64,000 nt of DNA, from NCBI GenBank assembly GCA_963850255.1, contig CAWKLL010000035.1, positions 1-64,000 of the forward strand. The letters are read 5' to 3'. Source of the DNA: J054 sp963850255 (GTDB lineage: Bacteria; Pseudomonadota; Gammaproteobacteria; Steroidobacterales; GCA-2729495). The position numbers were made by a program, and so were the translations under genes. The notes beneath the pieces were generated by a model, which saw nothing but the letters and a program-made list of their open reading frames with translations, was not told the DNA's origin and searched no databases. Below are positions 51,858-60,803 of this stretch, in pieces (position 1 is the stretch's first letter; each line of letters begins with the position of its first letter).

Positions 51858-53108
51858 ATGAGCGTGGAAGTTAAGGTTCCGCAACTACCCGAGTCGGTCT
51901 CCGACGCCACCCTGGTCAGCTGGCACAAGGCGCCGGGTGACAGTGTCTCGCGCGACGAAAACCTGGTCGATCTGGAAACCGACAAAGTGGTGCTTGAAGT
52001 GCCGGCACCGGTATCCGGGGTGCTGGCGGAAATCAAGATTGATAACGGCGCCACGGTTACCAGCGGCCAGCTGTTGGCAATATTGGAACCCGGCGAGGCC
52101 GCCGCCGAATCTCCGGCGGCCGCACCCGCGTCGGCAGCGCCGGCTGCCGCACCCGTAGTGGCAGCAATCAGCTCACCGGCAGCAACTGCCGGCGACGATG
52201 ATGATTCGAATAAGGATAAATTGAGTCCGGCAGTGCGGCGTCTGCTGCAGGAGCACGATGTCGACCCTGCGCAGGTCAAGGGGACGGGGCGCGGCGGTCG
52301 TATTCTAAAATCTGACGTCAGTGATTTTCTTGACCGGCGCTTACAGCCCGAAGGAGACACTGAGGATATGCCCGTGGAGTCCGCACCCGCGGAGTCCGTG
52401 CCGGGCGAGCGGCGCGAACACCGCGTGGCGATGAGTCGCCTGCGTACGCGGATCGCCGAACGTATGGTGGAAGCGCAGCAAACGGCTGCCATGTTGACCA
52501 CTTTTAACGAAGTGGATCTGACCGAAGTTATTGCCCTGCGCAGTCGTTATAAGGAAGCCTTTGAGAAACAGCACGACGTGAAGCTCGGTTTCATGTCGTT
52601 CTTTGTGCGCGCCAGCATTGAAGCGCTGCGCCGGTTCCCGGTGGTGAATGCCTCTATTGAAGGCAATGAGGTTGTTTATCACGAGTATTACGACGTCGGT
52701 ATTGCAGTAAGCAGCGAGCGTGGCCTGCTGGTCCCGGTTATTCGCGATGTCGATCGAATGAGCTTTGCCGATATCGAGAAGTCCATCAGTGCCTATGGCC
52801 GCAAGGCGCGCGATGGCAGTATCAGCATGGACGAGCTCACCGGCGGCACCTTTACTATCACCAACGGTGGTGTTTTCGGATCCATGCTGTCGACGCCGAT
52901 TCTCAACCCGCCCCAGAGCGGTATTCTTGGCATGCACAATATCCAGCAGCGTGCCATGGTGGTAGACGGCCAGATTGAGGCGCGTCCGGTGATGTATGTG
53001 GCACTGACCTATGATCACCGCATTATTGACGGTCGCGAGGCAGTACAGTTCCTGGTGGCAGTCAAAGAGGCCCTGGAAGATCCGGGCCGGTTGCTGCTGC
53101 AAGTCTGA
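51858..53108 (+). CDS. sucB: Dihydrolipoyllysine succinyltransferase (E2)
   Basis: 416 residues in three parts: a lipoyl domain (VKVPQLPESVSDATLVSWHK, lipoylation site DLETDKVVLEV), an Ala/Pro linker, and a peripheral-subunit binding domain (SPAVRRLLQEHDVDPAQVKG to GGRILKSDV). The catalytic core has RLRTRIAERMVEAQQTAAML, TFTITNGGVFGSMLSTPILN and the active-site DHRIIDGREAV near the C-terminus. It forms the core of the 2-oxoglutarate dehydrogenase complex. Cotranscribed with sucA. Confidence 0.97.
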   Translation: MSVEVKVPQLPESVSDATLVSWHKAPGDSVSRDENLVDLETDKVVLEVPAPVSGVLAEIKIDNGATVTSGQLLAILEPGEAAAESPAAAPASAAPAAAPVVAAISSPAATAGDDDDSNKDKLSPAVRRLLQEHDVDPAQVKGTGRGGRILKSDVSDFLDRRLQPEGDTEDMPVESAPAESVPGERREHRVAMSRLRTRIAERMVEAQQTAAMLTTFNEVDLTEVIALRSRYKEAFEKQHDVKLGFMSFFVRASIEALRRFPVVNASIEGNEVVYHEYYDVGIAVSSERGLLVPVIRDVDRMSFADIEKSISAYGRKARDGSISMDELTGGTFTITNGGVFGSMLSTPILNPPQSGILGMHNIQQRAMVVDGQIEARPVMYVALTYDHRIIDGREAVQFLVAVKEALEDPGRLLLQV

Positions 53109-53170
53109 TTCCGCCCGCGAACCAATAGATTCGCCGCGCGCAACGCTGTCGTGGCGACGGGAGATATTCC

Positions 53171-54598
53171 ATGAGCAGAAAATTCGACGTAGTGGTCATC
53201 GGCGGCGGGCCCGCAGGCTATGTGGCGGCAATACGCGCCGCTCAGCTCGGGCTCAACACTGCCTGCATCGATGCCTGGCTGAATCGTGACGGCAGCGCTG
53301 CCTTTGGCGGTACCTGTCTGAATGCCGGTTGTATTCCGTCCAAAGCCTTACTGGAGTCGTCCGAGCTTTATCATCGGGCCAAAGAAGAATTCAGCAATCA
53401 CGGCATTGGCGTAGGATCGCTGGCCCTGGACCTGGCTCAAATGCAGACGCGCAAGGCCAAAATTACCAGCGAACTGAGCGGCGGCATCGAAGCGCTGTTC
53501 AGAGCTAACAAGGTGGTTGGCTTGTTCGGCCGTGGCCGCCTGTTGCCCGACAATAAGGTGGAATATTTTCCGCATGACGGCGCGACAGAGCTGCTGGAAG
53601 CCGAGCACGTCGTGTTGGCAACGGGTTCAACCCCGGTAGAGCTCAAAGTTGCGCCTTTTGACGGTGAACAAGTTGTCGATTCCTGGGGAGCGCTGGACTT
53701 CACCGAAGTGCCGGGTCGTCTGGGTGTGATCGGCGCCGGTGTAATCGGCCTGGAGTTGGGCAGCGTCTGGAGTCGCCTGGGCGCCGAGGTCACGATTCTT
53801 GAGGCAATGGATCAATTTCTGTACATGGCTGATGCGCAGGTGGCTCGTGAAGCGCAGCGCCAATTCAAGAAACAGGGCCTGGATATTCGCCTGGGCGCCA
53901 AAGTGCAAGGCAGTGAATTTACCGACGCCGGGGTGTTGCTCAAATATGACGATGAGCAGGGCGGACATGAAATTACCTTTGACAAGGTCATTGTGGCTGT
54001 CGGGCGTCGACCCTATACCGATAATCTGCTCGATCCTCTGGCGGGTGTCGAAGTGGATGAGCGTGGTTTCGTGGTCGTGGATGATGAGTGCCGTACCACC
54101 GCCGCCAATGTATATGCCGTAGGCGATCTCGTGCGCGGACCTATGCTGGCGCACAAGGGTTCCGAGGAAGGTGTCATGGTCGCTGAGCTGATTGCCGGTG
54201 AGCCGGGCGAAATGAATTATGCGGTGATCCCGTCGATCATCTATACGGCGCCGGAAATTGCCTGGGTCGGAAAAACCGAAGAGGAACTCAGTGCGGCCGG
54301 CATCAGCTATAAGACAGGAACGTTTAACTTCGCAGCCAGCGGTCGCGCCAAGGCCATGGATCAGAATGCCGGCATGGTTAAAGTGCTGGCCGATAGCCAA
54401 ACCGACCAACTACTTGGCGTGCATATCGTCGGGCCGCTGGCCGGTGAATTGATTGGCGAAGCCGTCCTGGCGCTGGAGTTTCAGGCCAGTACCGAGGATC
54501 TGCAACGCACCATACACGGCCATCCGACCCTGACCGAGGCCGTGCACGAAGCGGCTTTGTCGGTGGATCGTCGAGCAATTCACGCGATAAATCGCTGA
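53171..54598 (+). CDS. lpd: Dihydrolipoyl dehydrogenase (E3)
   Basis: 475-residue FAD disulfide oxidoreductase that reoxidises E2-bound dihydrolipoate. FAD loop VVIGGGPAGYVAAIRAAQLG, redox disulfide GGTCLNAGCIPSKALLE, NAD loop GVIGAGVIGLELGSVWSRLG, second FAD motif VYAVGDLVRGPMLAHKGSEE, and the C-terminal active-site His-Glu in HPTLTEAVHEAAL. It is placed with sucAB and so serves 2-oxoglutarate dehydrogenase, though it may also serve pyruvate dehydrogenase. 62 bp after sucB. Confidence 0.97.
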   Translation: MSRKFDVVVIGGGPAGYVAAIRAAQLGLNTACIDAWLNRDGSAAFGGTCLNAGCIPSKALLESSELYHRAKEEFSNHGIGVGSLALDLAQMQTRKAKITSELSGGIEALFRANKVVGLFGRGRLLPDNKVEYFPHDGATELLEAEHVVLATGSTPVELKVAPFDGEQVVDSWGALDFTEVPGRLGVIGAGVIGLELGSVWSRLGAEVTILEAMDQFLYMADAQVAREAQRQFKKQGLDIRLGAKVQGSEFTDAGVLLKYDDEQGGHEITFDKVIVAVGRRPYTDNLLDPLAGVEVDERGFVVVDDECRTTAANVYAVGDLVRGPMLAHKGSEEGVMVAELIAGEPGEMNYAVIPSIIYTAPEIAWVGKTEEELSAAGISYKTGTFNFAASGRAKAMDQNAGMVKVLADSQTDQLLGVHIVGPLAGELIGEAVLALEFQASTEDLQRTIHGHPTLTEAVHEAALSVDRRAIHAINR

Positions 54599-54685
54599 GC
54601 CATGCAATAAATGAAGTTGGCCTGGCGCTGGGGCGCTGCCGTCGGGTCGGGTATCATTGGCGCGTTGTTGTTGAGGAGTCTGGGG

Positions 54686-55243
54686 ATGAGATTCTTCCCT
54701 GTCGCGTTGGCCACGCTATTGTGCGTCGCGCCGGCTTATGCCGATGAGCTAAAGCTAAGTTTTAATGCCGACGCCTTTCGCGTCGAATATGCCCGGCCAT
54801 TCACCAGTAACGCGCTGGAGTGGGGGCTGGGCTGGTTACGATCTTCGGACGATGGTGATGTCGTCAACGGTGACCTCAGCCTGACCGGGCAGGTGGCCGA
54901 GGGGCAAAACCCGCTGACCGGTGGTCTCGGACTGCGGCTGGCCTACGTCAACGGTGATGTCTCGAAGCAGGACGGACTGGGCGTATCCATCGGCGGATTC
55001 TTCAAGTACGCGTTTCCGGCATTTAACCGTCTTTTTGTCGGTGGGCATGTTTATTTCGCACCGTCCGTGCTGAGTGTCGGTGAACTTGACGGCTACCAGG
55101 ATCTGGACGTTCGCATTGGTTACAACATTCTTCGCGAAGCCGATATTTACCTGGGTCTGCGCTATGTCGAAGGCAAATTTGATGATCGCCCGAAGGCCAA
55201 GTTTGATTCCGGCTTGCACCTGGGCGTGGCTTTGCGATTCTGA
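54686..55243 (+). CDS. YfaZ-like outer-membrane protein
   Basis: 185 residues from ATG 54686 (GAGGAG upstream; the open frame to 54611 is not signal-like). Signal peptide MRFFPVALATLLCVAPAYA, then a beta-strand-rich mature part: LKLSFNADAFRVEYARPFTS, GLGLRLAYVNGDVSKQDGLG, LFVGGHVYFAPSVLSVGELD, DIYLGLRYVEGKFDD. It ends in Phe, as outer-membrane barrels do (GVALRF). YfaZ-family members are small uncharacterised outer-membrane proteins. Single gene ahead of yebC. Confidence 0.8.
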   Translation: MRFFPVALATLLCVAPAYADELKLSFNADAFRVEYARPFTSNALEWGLGWLRSSDDGDVVNGDLSLTGQVAEGQNPLTGGLGLRLAYVNGDVSKQDGLGVSIGGFFKYAFPAFNRLFVGGHVYFAPSVLSVGELDGYQDLDVRIGYNILREADIYLGLRYVEGKFDDRPKAKFDSGLHLGVALRF

Positions 55244-55264
55244 TTAACGCCCGGGGAGCGTAGC

Positions 55265-56008
55265 GTGGCAGGTCATAGCAAATGGGCAAATATTCAGCAC
55301 CGAAAAGGTGCCCAGGATAAGAAGCGCGGCAAACTGTTCACCAAGCTGGGTCGCGAGATTACCGTCGCCAGCCGGGTCGGCGGACCTGATCTGAACTCGA
55401 ATCCACGATTGCGCCTGGCTGTTGATAAGGCCAAAGCGCAAAGCATGCCCAAGGACAATATTGAACGGGCCATAAAACGCGGCTCGGGCGCATTAGACGG
55501 CGCTGACTACGAAGAGATCACCTATGAAGGCTATGGTCCGGGCGGTGTTGCAGTAATGGTCCTGTGCCTGACCGACAACCGCAACCGGACCGTCGCCGAA
55601 GTGCGCCATGCGTTTACTAAATTCGGCGGTAACCTGGGTGCCGATGGCAGCGTCGCTTATCTGTTTAATCACGTAGGCCTGATTAGTTTCCCCGCTGGTC
55701 TGGTTGAAGACCAGGTTATGGAGGCTGCGCTGGAGGCCGGCGCCGAAGACGTGCTAAGCAATGACGATGGTTCTATTGATGTGCTTTGTGAACCCACAGA
55801 TTTCGACGGCGTTCGTGACGCGCTGCTGACGGCAGGGCTCGAGCCGGAGCTGTCAGAGGTAACTCACCGCGCCACGCTGTCGGCCAGTCTGGGCGAATCC
55901 GAGGCCATCAGCATGTTAAAGATGCTGGACATGCTCGAAGAGCTGGACGATGTGCAGAATGTATTCTCCAATGCCGATATTCCCGAGGAGGTGCTGGCCA
56001 AGCTATAG
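55265..56008 (+). CDS. yebC: YebC/TACO1 family regulator
   Basis: 247 residues, GTG start giving MAGHSKWANIQHRKGAQDKK, the invariant YebC N-terminus. Also NIERAIKRGSGALDGADYEE, YEGYGPGGVAVMVLCLTDNR and FGGNLGADGSVAYLF. YebC proteins have been described as transcriptional regulators and, more recently, as translation factors that relieve ribosome stalling, as human TACO1 does. It heads yebC-ruvCAB, a common gammaproteobacterial order. Confidence 0.96.
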   Translation: MAGHSKWANIQHRKGAQDKKRGKLFTKLGREITVASRVGGPDLNSNPRLRLAVDKAKAQSMPKDNIERAIKRGSGALDGADYEEITYEGYGPGGVAVMVLCLTDNRNRTVAEVRHAFTKFGGNLGADGSVAYLFNHVGLISFPAGLVEDQVMEAALEAGAEDVLSNDDGSIDVLCEPTDFDGVRDALLTAGLEPELSEVTHRATLSASLGESEAISMLKMLDMLEELDDVQNVFSNADIPEEVLAKL

Positions 56009-56055
56009 CCAGCAGAAATCTTGAAAGCTCTCCTTAGCGCCGGGTACAGGTCATC

Positions 56056-56571
56056 GTGGTAACCGCGATTCGAATTCTCGGCATCGATCCCGGATCGCGA
56101 GTTACCGGATACGGCATTGTCGATTGTCTGGGCGCCAAAACGCGCTACGTAGCGAGCGGCTGCATCAGGACCCGTTCGACGGATATGGCTGGACGTCTGG
56201 AAGAAATTTTTGCAGGTATCGCCGAGGTTATGGGTACGCATGCACCCGCTGAAGTTGCTGTAGAGCAGGTATTCATGGCGCGCAATGCAGACGCCGCCCT
56301 GAAACTGGGTCATGCAAGGGCCGCGGCGATTTGCGCGAGCTTCGGATACGACTGCAGTCTTTACGAATATGCCGCGCGCGCGGTTAAACAGGCCGTGGTT
56401 GGCCGAGGTGGTGCAGACAAAGCCCAGGTTCAGCATATGGTCCGTGCGCTATTGGGGTTGCGCGGCGAGTTGGCGCTGGATGAATCAGACGCCTTGGCCG
56501 TCGCCTTGTGTCATGCGCATAGCCGGCCGCTGGCAGGGAAACTGCGCAAGCTGGCGGGAGTCGCCTCTTGA
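56056..56571 (+). CDS. ruvC: Holliday junction resolvase RuvC
   Basis: 171-residue RNase H-fold endonuclease that nicks four-way junctions. Catalytic acids are visible: Asp11 in ILGIDPGSRVTGYG, Glu70 in EVAVEQVFMARN, and the C-terminal Asp pair in LALDESDALAVALCHAH. GTG start. It overlaps ruvA by 4 bp. Confidence 0.97.
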   Translation: MVTAIRILGIDPGSRVTGYGIVDCLGAKTRYVASGCIRTRSTDMAGRLEEIFAGIAEVMGTHAPAEVAVEQVFMARNADAALKLGHARAAAICASFGYDCSLYEYAARAVKQAVVGRGGADKAQVQHMVRALLGLRGELALDESDALAVALCHAHSRPLAGKLRKLAGVAS

Positions 56572-57161
56572 TCGGTTTTTTGCGCGGCAAGCTGGTACAC
56601 AAGGAGCCACCCCAGCTTCTGGTCGACGTGAATGGTGTCGGCTACGAACTGGAAGCACCGATGTCGACAATTTTTCAGCTGCCGGCACTGGGTGAAGTGG
56701 TACAACTTCGCACCCACCTGGCGATTCGCGATGACCAGCAAACCCTGTACGCCTTCGCCAGTGATGCAGAACGTCGTCTGTTCCGTAATTTGCTCAAGGT
56801 TTCCGGTGTTGGCGCAAAAATGAGCCTGACCATTCTGTCCGGTATCAGTGTGGCCGATTTTACTGACTGCGTGCAGAACGAAGACAAGGCCGCGCTGACA
56901 CGCTTGCCCGGGGTGGGTCGGAAAACCGCCGAGCGTCTGATCATCGAGATGCGCGATCGGGTCGATACCAGGGAGGGTGGCGCCCTGGCCGCCGGTGGCG
57001 CGCTGCCACGTTCCGCAGAACCGCGGACCGAGGCCTTTAATGCCTTGGTCTCGCTGGGCTACAAACCGGCCGAGGCACGGCGCATGCTGGATGCCGTGGG
57101 CGCTGAAGCCGAGACCACCGAAGACTTGCTGCGCCAGGTCCTGCGGTCCGCCGCACCATGA
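56568..57161 (+). CDS. ruvA: Holliday junction branch-migration protein RuvA
   Basis: 197-residue DNA-binding subunit that targets RuvB to junctions. TTG start (MIGFLRGKLVHKEPPQLLVD) overlapping the ruvC stop. Two helix-hairpin-helix motifs: LLKVSGVGAKMSLTILSGIS and LTRLPGVGRKTAERLIIEMR. C-terminal RuvB-binding UBA-like domain ALVSLGYKPAEARRMLDAVG. Confidence 0.97.
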   Translation: MIGFLRGKLVHKEPPQLLVDVNGVGYELEAPMSTIFQLPALGEVVQLRTHLAIRDDQQTLYAFASDAERRLFRNLLKVSGVGAKMSLTILSGISVADFTDCVQNEDKAALTRLPGVGRKTAERLIIEMRDRVDTREGGALAAGGALPRSAEPRTEAFNALVSLGYKPAEARRMLDAVGAEAETTEDLLRQVLRSAAP

Positions 57162-57180
57162 TCTGCGGCACAATGCGGTT

Positions 57181-58224
57181 ATGAACGAGCAGGATCGCAT
57201 CGTCAGCATGGACGAACTGCCGGAGGAGGAGGTCATCGAGCGGGCCATCCGTCCGGCGCGGCTGGATGACTACATCGGCCAGGCCGCGGTAAAGCGACAG
57301 ATGCGCATTTTCATCAGCGCCGCCGCACAACGCCAAGAAGCCCTGGACCACGTACTTATTTTCGGGCCACCCGGTTTGGGCAAGACCACCCTGGCCAACA
57401 TTGTCGCTAACGAGCTCGGTGTGAATATGCGGCATACCTCGGGCCCGGCCCTGGAGCGGCCCGGCGATCTCGCGGCCATGCTTACCAATCTCGAGCCCCG
57501 GGATGTGCTGTTCGTTGACGAGATTCATCGGCTTAGCCCGGTGGTCGAGGAAGTCTTGTATCCGGCCATGGAAGATTTCCAGTTGGATATCATTATCGGT
57601 GAGGGGCCCGCAGCCCGATCCATAAAGCTGGATCTGCCGCCGTTCACGCTGGTCGGCGCAACCACCCGCGCCGGCTTACTGACCTCACCGTTACGCGATC
57701 GTTTCGGCATCGTGCAGCGCCTGGAGTTCTACTCCCACGATGAATTGCATGAAATCGTGACCCGCGCCGCGGGGATTTTTGGCATGCCCATCGACAGCGC
57801 AGGTGCCAGCCAGATCGCGGCGCGCGCGCGCGGCACACCGCGAATAGCCAATCGATTATTACGCCGCGTGCGCGACTTCGCCCAGGTTGAGGCCGACGGC
57901 CGCATTGATGAGGCCGTTGCCGTGTCCGCCATGGACCTGCTCGAGGTGGACCCGCACGGCTTTGACACCATGGATCGGCGCCTGTTGTTAACCATTATCG
58001 ACCGTTTTGACGGTGGGCCGGTGGGCATCGAGTCGCTGGCTGCCGCGGTGGGCGAGGAACGCGGAACCATTGAGGATGTGCTGGAGCCGTATCTGATTCA
58101 GCAAGGCTTTTTGCAACGCACCGCGCGCGGCCGCATGGCTACCCGGCGTGCCTATGAGTTGTTTGATCTGGCCATGCCAGCCGGCACCCTGGCCGCCACC
58201 GGCTCCCTGTTCGAGCGCGACTAA
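57181..58224 (+). CDS. ruvB: Holliday junction branch-migration helicase RuvB
   Basis: 347-residue AAA+ motor from ATG 57181 (the open frame extends upstream over ruvA but is not conserved). RPARLDDYIGQAAVKRQMRI, Walker A FGPPGLGKTTLANIVANELG, Walker B VLFVDEIHRLSPVVEEVLYP, sensor 1 LVGATTRAGLL, and winged-helix GPVGIESLAAAVGEERGTIE with GFLQRTARGRMAT. Drives branch migration with RuvA. Confidence 0.98.
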   Translation: MNEQDRIVSMDELPEEEVIERAIRPARLDDYIGQAAVKRQMRIFISAAAQRQEALDHVLIFGPPGLGKTTLANIVANELGVNMRHTSGPALERPGDLAAMLTNLEPRDVLFVDEIHRLSPVVEEVLYPAMEDFQLDIIIGEGPAARSIKLDLPPFTLVGATTRAGLLTSPLRDRFGIVQRLEFYSHDELHEIVTRAAGIFGMPIDSAGASQIAARARGTPRIANRLLRRVRDFAQVEADGRIDEAVAVSAMDLLEVDPHGFDTMDRRLLLTIIDRFDGGPVGIESLAAAVGEERGTIEDVLEPYLIQQGFLQRTARGRMATRRAYELFDLAMPAGTLAATGSLFERD

Positions 58225-58341
58225 GCCGCCAGCCGGACCGCTTATGCGTCTGGTGAGTCCCGGGTCCCTCCATTACTATGGGCACCGTTGTTGTTGCGGC
58301 CGCGGCCGCTAACCCGGCGGGGGCGTCGGGACGAGTGCCTT

Positions 58342-58755
58342 ATGAGTGATTGGCATGACTGGCCGGTTCGCGTCTATTACGAAGACACGGACGCCGAAGG
58401 CGTGGTGTATTTCGCGAACTACCTGAAATTTATGGAACGCGGCCGCACGGAGTGGCTGCGCCAACTGGGCGTGGAGCAGGATCAGTTGCGTCGCGATCGG
58501 GGGCTGGTATTCACGGTTACCGGTACCGAGGTGAAGTTTCGCCGGCCGGCCCGCTTCAATGACGAATTAAGGGTGCGTACAGCGCTGCTGTCACGCGGCC
58601 GAGTGCGCTTTACGTTGTCACAAGATGTATTTCGTGCGGGCGAAGCGGAGGCGCTGGTGACAGCGCAGTGTCAGGCCGCCTGTGTCGATGCCGAGTCATT
58701 TCGTCCGCGCCGTATACCGGGAGGCATTCTCGACGGTATTCGGCCGCGGGCCTGA
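58342..58755 (+). CDS. ybgC: Acyl-CoA thioesterase YbgC
   Basis: 137-residue hot-dog thioesterase from ATG 58342 (MSDWHDWPVRVYYEDTDAEG). The conserved catalytic Asp lies in YYEDTDAEGVVYFANYLKFM, then ERGRTEWLRQLG. Tol-Pal-associated YbgC hydrolyses short or acyl-ACP/CoA thioesters, possibly for phospholipid metabolism at the division site. It is the first gene of the tol-pal operon; tolQ starts 18 bp later. Confidence 0.94.
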   Translation: MSDWHDWPVRVYYEDTDAEGVVYFANYLKFMERGRTEWLRQLGVEQDQLRRDRGLVFTVTGTEVKFRRPARFNDELRVRTALLSRGRVRFTLSQDVFRAGEAEALVTAQCQAACVDAESFRPRRIPGGILDGIRPRA

Positions 58756-58773
58756 AGCTAAGGAAGGTTTTCT

Positions 58774-59469
58774 ATGGGCGGTGATCTGTCATTAATTTCG
58801 CTGGTGCTGGCGGCGAGTCCGGTGGTTCAGTTGGTCATGCTAATGCTGCTGGCCGCATCGGTAATGTCCTGGGGCATCATTATTCGCAAGCGTGGTGTAT
58901 TGCGTCAGGCTGTAACGGGCTCGGACAGTTTTGAGTCGAGTTTCTGGTCGGGCGGCGATCTCACCGAGATTTATCGTGAAATTACCAAGCGGGGTGACGC
59001 ACCGGCGGACATGGCCAGCGTTTTCGAAGCCGGTTTCCGCGCCTTTCGACGTCTCACACAACAGCCTGATGTGCCACCCAGCCAGGTGCTGGAAGGCGCG
59101 CAGCGTGCCATGCGCGTAGCGCAAATGCGTGAGATGGATCGACTGGAATCGAACCTGGCGACGCTGGCAACGATTGGCTCCACCAGCCCCTACGTGGGCC
59201 TGTTTGGCACAGTCTGGGGGATCATGAATTCCTTCACCGCCCTGGGAAACGTGCAGTCAGCGACGCTGGCCATGGTCGCGCCGGGTATCGCCGAAGCGCT
59301 GATCGCTACGGCCATGGGTTTGTTCGCCGCTATTCCGGCGGTCATTGCTTACAACCGATATGCCGATAAGGTCACTCGCCTGGAAGTTCGCTACGACGGC
59401 TTCGCCGAAGAGTTTGCGACGATTCTGGAACGGCATGCCCGCACCCGCGCCAAGGCAGGCGCAGCCTGA
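58774..59469 (+). CDS. tolQ: Tol-Pal motor protein TolQ
   Basis: 231-residue MotA/ExbB-family inner-membrane protein. Three helices (about 20-40, 135-155, 170-192). Conserved STSPYVGLFGTVWGIMNSFT and APGIAEALIATAMGLFAAIP carry the proton-path residues. With TolR it uses the proton gradient to pull TolA. Its stop overlaps the tolR start. Confidence 0.97.
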   Translation: MGGDLSLISLVLAASPVVQLVMLMLLAASVMSWGIIIRKRGVLRQAVTGSDSFESSFWSGGDLTEIYREITKRGDAPADMASVFEAGFRAFRRLTQQPDVPPSQVLEGAQRAMRVAQMREMDRLESNLATLATIGSTSPYVGLFGTVWGIMNSFTALGNVQSATLAMVAPGIAEALIATAMGLFAAIPAVIAYNRYADKVTRLEVRYDGFAEEFATILERHARTRAKAGAA

Positions 59470-59933
59470 TGGCGCGCGTGCGCCGTCGGCGCCTGATGGC
59501 CGAAATAAACGTGGTGCCCTACATCGACGTGATGCTGGTGTTGCTGATCATTTTTATGATCACTGCGCCGTTGCTAACTCAGGGCATTGAGGTTGAGTTG
59601 CCCAAGGCGGCCGCACAACCTCTCGATCCGGACCTGATGCGGGACAATGAGCCGCTGATCCTTTCGGTGGATAACCAGGGCTTGCTGTATCTGAATGTCG
59701 GCGACAAAGAGGATCTCCCGCTGGCGGGTGCCGAGGTGCTGAAGCTTGCTGCGGCTGTGATCCGACGGCAGCCGGCCACACCGGTGCTGGTAAAAGCAGA
59801 CCAAGCGGTCAGCTACGGCCGCGTGGTAACGGCCATGGTGATTCTGCAGCAGGCCGGCGCGGCCAAGGTGGGCTTCCTGACGGATCCTGCCGACCTCGAC
59901 CGCGCGCTGGCGGATGCGGGACTGGAAGGCTAG
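59469..59933 (+). CDS. tolR: Tol-Pal motor protein TolR
   Basis: 154-residue ExbD-family protein with one membrane helix carrying the essential Asp: INVVPYIDVMLVLLIIFMIT. The periplasmic domain follows (GIEVELPKAAAQPLDPDLMR, VLVKADQAVSYGRVVTAMVI). Partner of TolQ. Coupled to tolQ by a one-base overlap. Confidence 0.97.
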   Translation: MARVRRRRLMAEINVVPYIDVMLVLLIIFMITAPLLTQGIEVELPKAAAQPLDPDLMRDNEPLILSVDNQGLLYLNVGDKEDLPLAGAEVLKLAAAVIRRQPATPVLVKADQAVSYGRVVTAMVILQQAGAAKVGFLTDPADLDRALADAGLEG

Positions 59934-59949
59934 CTGCGAGCGCATCCAG

Positions 59950-60798
59950 GTGGCCATAAGCATTTCGCGTCAGTCTGAGGCGACCAGCCTGTCCCTGTCG
60001 GTGCTGGCGCACCTGGTCGTGGTCGCTGCGCTTACGCAGAATTTGTCCCTGTGGGAGCAAAAGCCCGCGAGCCCGGTTCGGCTGGCCATTGATGCCTCGC
60101 TTGTGCTGGATAACTCGGCCCTGCAGGAACGCCAGCAACTGGCCGAGAGGGAAAGACAGCGCGAGGCCGAGCGGGTTGCGACCGAACGTCAGCGCCAGGC
60201 TGACGAACGTGAACGACTCGTTGAGCAGGAACGCCAGCGCCAGGCCGACGAGCAACAGCGTGAAGCGGCCGCCAAGCTGGAACAGCAGCGTCGCGCTGAT
60301 GCCGCCGAACGGGAAAAGGCCGAGGCCGAAGCGCAGGCCAAGGCACAGGCTGAGCGCGAACGGGTTGCCGCGGAGCAGGCGGCCAAGCGCAAGGCCGCGG
60401 AGGCTGCTGCCGAGGCCGAGCGCCGTCGCCTGGCCGCTGAGCGGCAACGTCAGCAGGAAAGCGAAGCGCAGCTTCTGGCGCAACTGGCGGCCGAGGAAGA
60501 GCGCGATTCGGCGGTGTCGGCTGGACAGTTGGATCAATGGCGCGAACTGATTCGCCAGCGCATTCAGCGCAACTGGGTGAAACCCGCCAGCGCCGGCGCG
60601 GGCATCAATTGCGAGGTGCGCGTGACGCAGATTCCCGGCGGCGAAGTCATAGAGGTCACCGTCGGTCGTTGTAACGGTGATGACGCGGTCGTCCGTTCGA
60701 TTGAAAATGCGGTATTGCACGCTTCGCCGTTACCGCCACCACCCAATCCGTCGTTGTTTGAACGACGCCTGATACTCGATTTTGTTCCGGAAAACTAA
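59950..60798 (+). CDS. tolA: Cell-envelope integrity protein TolA
   Basis: About 282 residues from GTG 59950; an in-frame ATG at 59914, inside tolR, would add 12 residues and cannot be excluded. One N-terminal membrane helix (LSLSVLAHLVVVAALTQ), a long Ala/Glu/Arg/Gln-rich coiled-coil rod (about residues 45-180) that crosses the periplasm, and a C-terminal domain (QLDQWRELIRQRIQRNWVKP, CEVRVTQIPGGEVIEVTVGR) that contacts TolB/Pal. Typical TolA architecture. Confidence 0.93.
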   Translation: MAISISRQSEATSLSLSVLAHLVVVAALTQNLSLWEQKPASPVRLAIDASLVLDNSALQERQQLAERERQREAERVATERQRQADERERLVEQERQRQADEQQREAAAKLEQQRRADAAEREKAEAEAQAKAQAERERVAAEQAAKRKAAEAAAEAERRRLAAERQRQQESEAQLLAQLAAEEERDSAVSAGQLDQWRELIRQRIQRNWVKPASAGAGINCEVRVTQIPGGEVIEVTVGRCNGDDAVVRSIENAVLHASPLPPPPNPSLFERRLILDFVPEN

Positions 60799-60803
60799 TT
60801 GCC